This document shows, in pieces, positions 60,803-64,000 of a stretch of 64,000 nucleotides of DNA. The DNA lies in assembly GCF_900604945.1 (NCBI RefSeq), contig NZ_UWPB01000001.1:124001-188000 (forward strand), read 5' to 3'. Source of the stretch: Ruminococcus sp. Marseille-P6503. GTDB taxonomy: Bacteria > Bacillota > Clostridia > Oscillospirales > Ruminococcaceae. The notes beneath the pieces are model-generated. The model was not told the origin of the DNA. It did no database searches and was given only the letters and a program-made list of their open reading frames with translations. Numbering within the stretch: position 1 is the first letter of the stretch; each line of letters opens with the position of its first letter. Position numbers and translations under genes: made by a program.

Positions 60803-62146
60803 ATGGGAAGACTATTCGGAACAGACGGAGCAAGGGGAGTTGCGATCACTGAGCTTACCTGTGAAACCGCTATGAATATAGGCAGGGCCGCGGCGCTGGT
60901 GCTTGCCAGGGAAACCAACCATACGCCTAAAATTATAATCGGAAAGGACACCAGGATCTCGGGCGACGTGCTTGAAGCCGCGCTTATCGCGGGTATCTGC
61001 TCGGTCGGCGCCGACGCTCATATTCTGGGGGTAGTTCCAACTCCGGCGGTAGCTATGCTGGTGCAGAAGTACGAAGCCGACGCGGGCGTCATGATCTCCG
61101 CCTCGCACAACAGCGTTGAATTCAACGGAATAAAGCTGTTTTCAGGCTCGGGCTTCAAGCTTTCGGATAAAATTGAGGAGGAGATTGAAGCTCTGATACT
61201 GGATACTCCCGAGAAAATGCAGCTGAAAGACGGCTGTGAAATAGGCAGGGTATTTTACGAGCCTAACGCCGAGTGGGATTATGTAAGATATGTTATGAAA
61301 ACCGTAGACTGTGATTTCAAGGGCATAAAGGTAGCGATCGACTGCGCCAACGGCTCTGCTTCAAGAGTGGCTCCCAAGCTTTTCGAGGGTCTGGGCGCAA
61401 GCTGCGTATTTATTCATAACGAGCCGGACGGAACAAATATCAACGAAAACTGCGGCTCTACTCATATTGAAGACCTGCAAAGGATTGTAGTTGAGAAAAA
61501 ATGCGATCTGGGCTTAGCCTTTGACGGAGACGCTGACAGATGTCTTGCGGTGGACGAAAACGGACAGCTTATAGACGGCGACAAGCTTCTGGCGATATTT
61601 TCAAAATTCATGAGGGTTCAGGGAAAATTAAAGTCAAACACCTGCGTAGTAACCGTTATGAGCAATCTGGGCTTTTTCAAGTTCGCGGAAAGCGAGGGTA
61701 TCAACGCTACCACCACAGCCGTAGGCGACAGATATGTTCTCGAAAGAATGCAGCAGTTCGGCTACAATCTGGGCGGAGAGCAGAGCGGTCATATTATTTT
61801 TCTCGACGAAGCGAACACGGGCGACGGCGAGCTTACGGGAGTAAAGCTGCTTGAGGTGCTTAAAAAGACCAAGAAAAAAGCCAGCGAGATAGCCTCCTGC
61901 ATGGACTGCTATCCTCAGGTGCTTGTAAATGTAAAAATAACCGCCGACAAAAAGGGTATGTGGGAAAAATGCGAGGCGGTTCAGAGCGCGATTCAGACGT
62001 ACAAGGAAAAGCTGGGCGAAGACGGCAGGATTCTGGTGAGAGAATCCGGTACCGAGCCGCTTGTCCGTGTAATGCTGGAGGGAAAGCGCACAGGCGTTAT
62101 AACCGAATATGCGAACAACATTGCAAAGCTGATTGAGGAAATGTGA
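60803..62146 (+). CDS. glmM: Phosphoglucosamine mutase
   Basis: Converts glucosamine-6-P to glucosamine-1-P for cell-wall UDP-GlcNAc. It is 447 aa. The start is ATG 60803 behind AAAAGGAG. The phosphoserine loop ISASHNSVEFNGIK is near residue 100, metal motif AFDGDADRCLAVD near residue 240, and the phosphate loop RESGTEPLVRVM near residue 415. MGRLFGTDGARG is the diagnostic start. Confidence 0.97.
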   Translation: MGRLFGTDGARGVAITELTCETAMNIGRAAALVLARETNHTPKIIIGKDTRISGDVLEAALIAGICSVGADAHILGVVPTPAVAMLVQKYEADAGVMISASHNSVEFNGIKLFSGSGFKLSDKIEEEIEALILDTPEKMQLKDGCEIGRVFYEPNAEWDYVRYVMKTVDCDFKGIKVAIDCANGSASRVAPKLFEGLGASCVFIHNEPDGTNINENCGSTHIEDLQRIVVEKKCDLGLAFDGDADRCLAVDENGQLIDGDKLLAIFSKFMRVQGKLKSNTCVVTVMSNLGFFKFAESEGINATTTAVGDRYVLERMQQFGYNLGGEQSGHIIFLDEANTGDGELTGVKLLEVLKKTKKKASEIASCMDCYPQVLVNVKITADKKGMWEKCEAVQSAIQTYKEKLGEDGRILVRESGTEPLVRVMLEGKRTGVITEYANNIAKLIEEM

Positions 62147-62264
62147 TATATGCTTTTGAAGCTCCGCCGTACCGCTTGATTTTACCGTCATATCACACAG
62201 ATTTAGCGACAGAGATTCGTTCAAGTATACAAATTTTGTTTTAACTAAAAGTTTTTCTGTTCAT

Positions 62265-62301
62265 AGTTGCACGTCCGCGTGCAACTTTTCCCTCTTTTTT
62301 G
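62265..62301 (+). terminator. Terminator after glmM
   Basis: AGTTGCAC and GTGCAACT pair, followed by TTTCCCTCTTTTTT. Confidence 0.75.
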
Positions 62302-62379
62302 CCTGTTAGCAGAGGGGTATAACGCGCAAAACAAAAATGCACGAAAAAACACAGTATAATAATTTCAGGAGGCGGCGCA

Positions 62380-63096
62380 ATGAAAATCGCTCTTATTCAC
62401 GGTCAGAATCATAAAGGCTCTACATATCATATAGGAAGGCTTATGGCTGAGAAGCTCGCGGAGGAAAAGGATATTTACGAATTTTTTCTTCCTCGGGATT
62501 TCGGGGAATTTTGCCGCGGCTGTACAAACTGTATCGTAAAAAGCGAAAGCCTTTGTCCTCACGCGGAAAAGCTGAAGCCTATTACCGGCGCGATGGATAA
62601 CGCCGACGTGATAATTCTTACTTCTCCTGTGTATGTCTATCACTGCACAGGTTCAATGAAAGCTTTTCTCGATCACTACGGCTGGAGATGGATAGTACAC
62701 CGTCCGGAAGAGAAAATGTTCTCGAAAAAGGGGATAGTGATTTCCACCTGTGCCGGAGGCGGCTCAAGATCCGCCAATAAGGATATGAAGGACAGTCTGA
62801 TATTCTGGGGAGTTCCGAAGGTCTATTCTGTAGGAAAGGCGGTCAGGGCGGTTTCCTGGGACGGCGTAAGCGAAAAGAAAAAGGCTCGTATAGAGTCGGA
62901 GTTAAGCAGGATCGCCGCAAGGATAAAAAGCTCCGGCTTCAGACCTGCCGCGGGCTTAAAGGGACGTTTCTTTTTCGGGATTTCCCGTATGATGAACAAA
63001 GGCGGCTCATGGAATAAGGCGGATACAGAATACTGGAACGCCAAAGGCTGGACGGAGAAGAAAAGACCGTGGAAACGTCTGGCTCAGCCGAAATAA
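62380..63096 (+). CDS. Flavodoxin-family NAD(P)H oxidoreductase-like protein
   Basis: A 238-aa FMN-binding flavodoxin-fold protein. IHGQNHKGSTYHIGRLMAEKL at the N-terminus is the phosphate-binding loop. A cysteine-rich CRGCTNCIVKSESLCPHAE follows near residue 46, as in iron-sulphur-associated flavoprotein-like reductases. ADVIILTSPVYVYHCTGSMKAFLDH near residue 75 completes the FMN site. The C-terminal ~50 residues are basic and Trp-rich (GRFFFGISRMMNKGG), which is unusual. The start ATG 62380 follows AGGAGG; a TATAAT at ~62354 lacks a good -35. Confidence 0.85.
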   Translation: MKIALIHGQNHKGSTYHIGRLMAEKLAEEKDIYEFFLPRDFGEFCRGCTNCIVKSESLCPHAEKLKPITGAMDNADVIILTSPVYVYHCTGSMKAFLDHYGWRWIVHRPEEKMFSKKGIVISTCAGGGSRSANKDMKDSLIFWGVPKVYSVGKAVRAVSWDGVSEKKKARIESELSRIAARIKSSGFRPAAGLKGRFFFGISRMMNKGGSWNKADTEYWNAKGWTEKKRPWKRLAQPK

Positions 63097-63167
63097 CCAT
63101 TAGGACGGAGATGCTTCCGTTCGGGTATAGTGAAAAATGATCAAGGATATAACTGAGGGCTGAAAAT

Positions 63168-64000
63168 ATGAGGATTGCAGACAAATGGCAGGATTATAAG
63201 ATAATCGACACGTCGGACGGCGATAAGCTTGAAAGCTGGGGAGGAAAGGTGCTGGTGCGGCCAGATCCGCAGATAATCTGGAAAACGCCCCGCAAAACCG
63301 ATCTGTGGGATAAGGCGGACGCGGTCTATCACCGCTCCTCGAAGGGAGGCGGCGAATGGGAATACCGCAAAAAGCTGCCTGAAAGCTGGAATATTTCCTA
63401 CGGAGAGCTTAGCTTTATTATCCGTCCCACTGGCTTCAAGCATACGGGGCTTTTCCCCGAGCAGGCGGTAAACTGGGACTATATGGCGGATAAAATAAAA
63501 AAAGCAGGCAGACCGATCAAGGTGCTTAATCTGTTTGCGTATACAGGCGGCGCGACTCTTGCCTGCGCCAACGCGGGAGCGCAGGTTTCCCATGTTGACG
63601 CCTCAAAGGGAATGGTTCAGTGGGCAAGGGAAAACGCCGCGGCAAGCGGACTTTCGGACAAGCCTGTACGCTGGCTGGTAGACGACTGCCTTAAATTCGT
63701 TCAGCGGGAGATACGCCGCGGAAACCGCTATGACGCGGTGGTAATGGACCCTCCGAGCTACGGCAGAGGTCCGGGCGGAGAGGTCTGGAAGCTGGAGGAC
63801 TGCATATATGATCTGGTAAAGACCTGCTCCGAAGCGCTTTCGGACAAGCCGCTTTTCTTCCTGCTCAACAGCTATACAACGGGGCTTTCGCCGTCAGTTA
63901 TGGCTTATATCCTGAACGAGGTCATCACTCCCGGATTCGGAGGAAAGGTGACCGCCGACGAAATAGGACTGCCGGTGGAAAAATCATTAACGGCTCTGCC
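63168..64000 (+). CDS. RlmI-like class I SAM-dependent methyltransferase (3' end outside window)
   Basis: An open frame from ATG 63168 (SD GAGGGC) to the right edge, 277 codons seen. SAM-binding FAYTGGATLACANAGAQVSHVD is near residue 123, and the acceptor motif DPPSYGRG near residue 193. The layout suggests an rRNA cytosine methyltransferase of the RlmI/RlmK group, but the N-terminal PUA-like domain is not obvious, so the target is uncertain. The stop codon is beyond the window. Confidence 0.85.
   Translation, partial: MRIADKWQDYKIIDTSDGDKLESWGGKVLVRPDPQIIWKTPRKTDLWDKADAVYHRSSKGGGEWEYRKKLPESWNISYGELSFIIRPTGFKHTGLFPEQAVNWDYMADKIKKAGRPIKVLNLFAYTGGATLACANAGAQVSHVDASKGMVQWARENAAASGLSDKPVRWLVDDCLKFVQREIRRGNRYDAVVMDPPSYGRGPGGEVWKLEDCIYDLVKTCSEALSDKPLFFLLNSYTTGLSPSVMAYILNEVITPGFGGKVTADEIGLPVEKSLTAL

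Overview
The window is a bacterial chromosome segment, most likely from a gut or rumen member of the Oscillospiraceae (Ruminococcus-like Clostridia). The grounds are G+C in the 40s, Gram-positive style ribosome-binding sites (AAGGAGG-type), T-box control of alaS, a PyrD/PyrK-type dihydroorotate dehydrogenase, a YlxM-Ffh pair, a secreted cohesin-type protein at the left edge, and many genes typical of that group. I did not run any search, so the genus is an inference.

Layout. 1-1.7 kb: edge of a secreted cohesin-domain protein and a tiny protein. 2.2-5.8 kb: leuC - unknown gene - leuD, then ilvE. 6-9 kb: lipid kinase, membrane TPR protein, small membrane exporter, and a dispersed palindromic repeat. 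9-10.3 kb: smpB, a YjbR-like gene and the tmRNA gene ssrA. 10.3-13.9 kb: an AT-rich accessory block (dGTPase-like HD protein, DUF1848 protein, recombinase remnant) lying between ssrA and tRNA-Leu(GAG). 14-19.6 kb: AEC transporter, CNNM/CBS membrane protein, transglutaminase-like lipoprotein, fucO. 19.7-21.7 kb: an IbrA/IbrB-like pair. 21.9-27.6 kb: rpmG-secE-nusG-rplK-rplA, then alaS behind a T-box. 27.6-34.2 kb: HIT protein, comEC, holA, RNase M5-like gene, and an MBOAT/DHHW pair that has lost its hallmark residues. 34.3-40.6 kb: pyrB with a PyrI-type zinc tail, ruvX, two half-size TauE proteins, khpA-rpsP-ffh-ylxM, an aldo/keto reductase. 40.7-43.0 kb: a probable 6S RNA, a DUF1292 gene, and a 1.3-kb promoter-to-terminator unit with no long ORF but a repeated SD-GAGTCC-ATG motif. 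43-49.2 kb: GH113-like glycosidase, rlmA-like methyltransferase, ilvB-ilvN-ilvC, four tRNAs. 49.4-56.6 kb: pyrD-pyrK, pyrF, pyrC and ilvD on the minus strand. 56.6-64 kb: unknown gene, GNAT, ROK kinase, manA, GNAT, glmM, flavodoxin-like protein, and a truncated SAM methyltransferase.

How the genes fit together. Most of the valine/isoleucine/leucine pathway is here in four transcription units (ilvBNC, ilvD, ilvE, leuCD; leuA and leuB are not seen). Pyrimidine synthesis is split between pyrB and pyrC-pyrF-pyrK-pyrD. Other groups cover ribosome rescue (smpB/ssrA), translation and protein export (ribosomal proteins, secE, nusG, ffh), and sugar-phosphate supply for the cell wall (ROK kinase, manA, glmM).

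The part that looks least like anything I know is 41.6-42.9 kb. A consensus promoter and a terminator enclose about ten near-identical translation-start-like motifs, each followed by a stop codon within 1-17 codons. It could be a structured noncoding RNA, an array of tiny ORFs, or a translation-initiation decoy.
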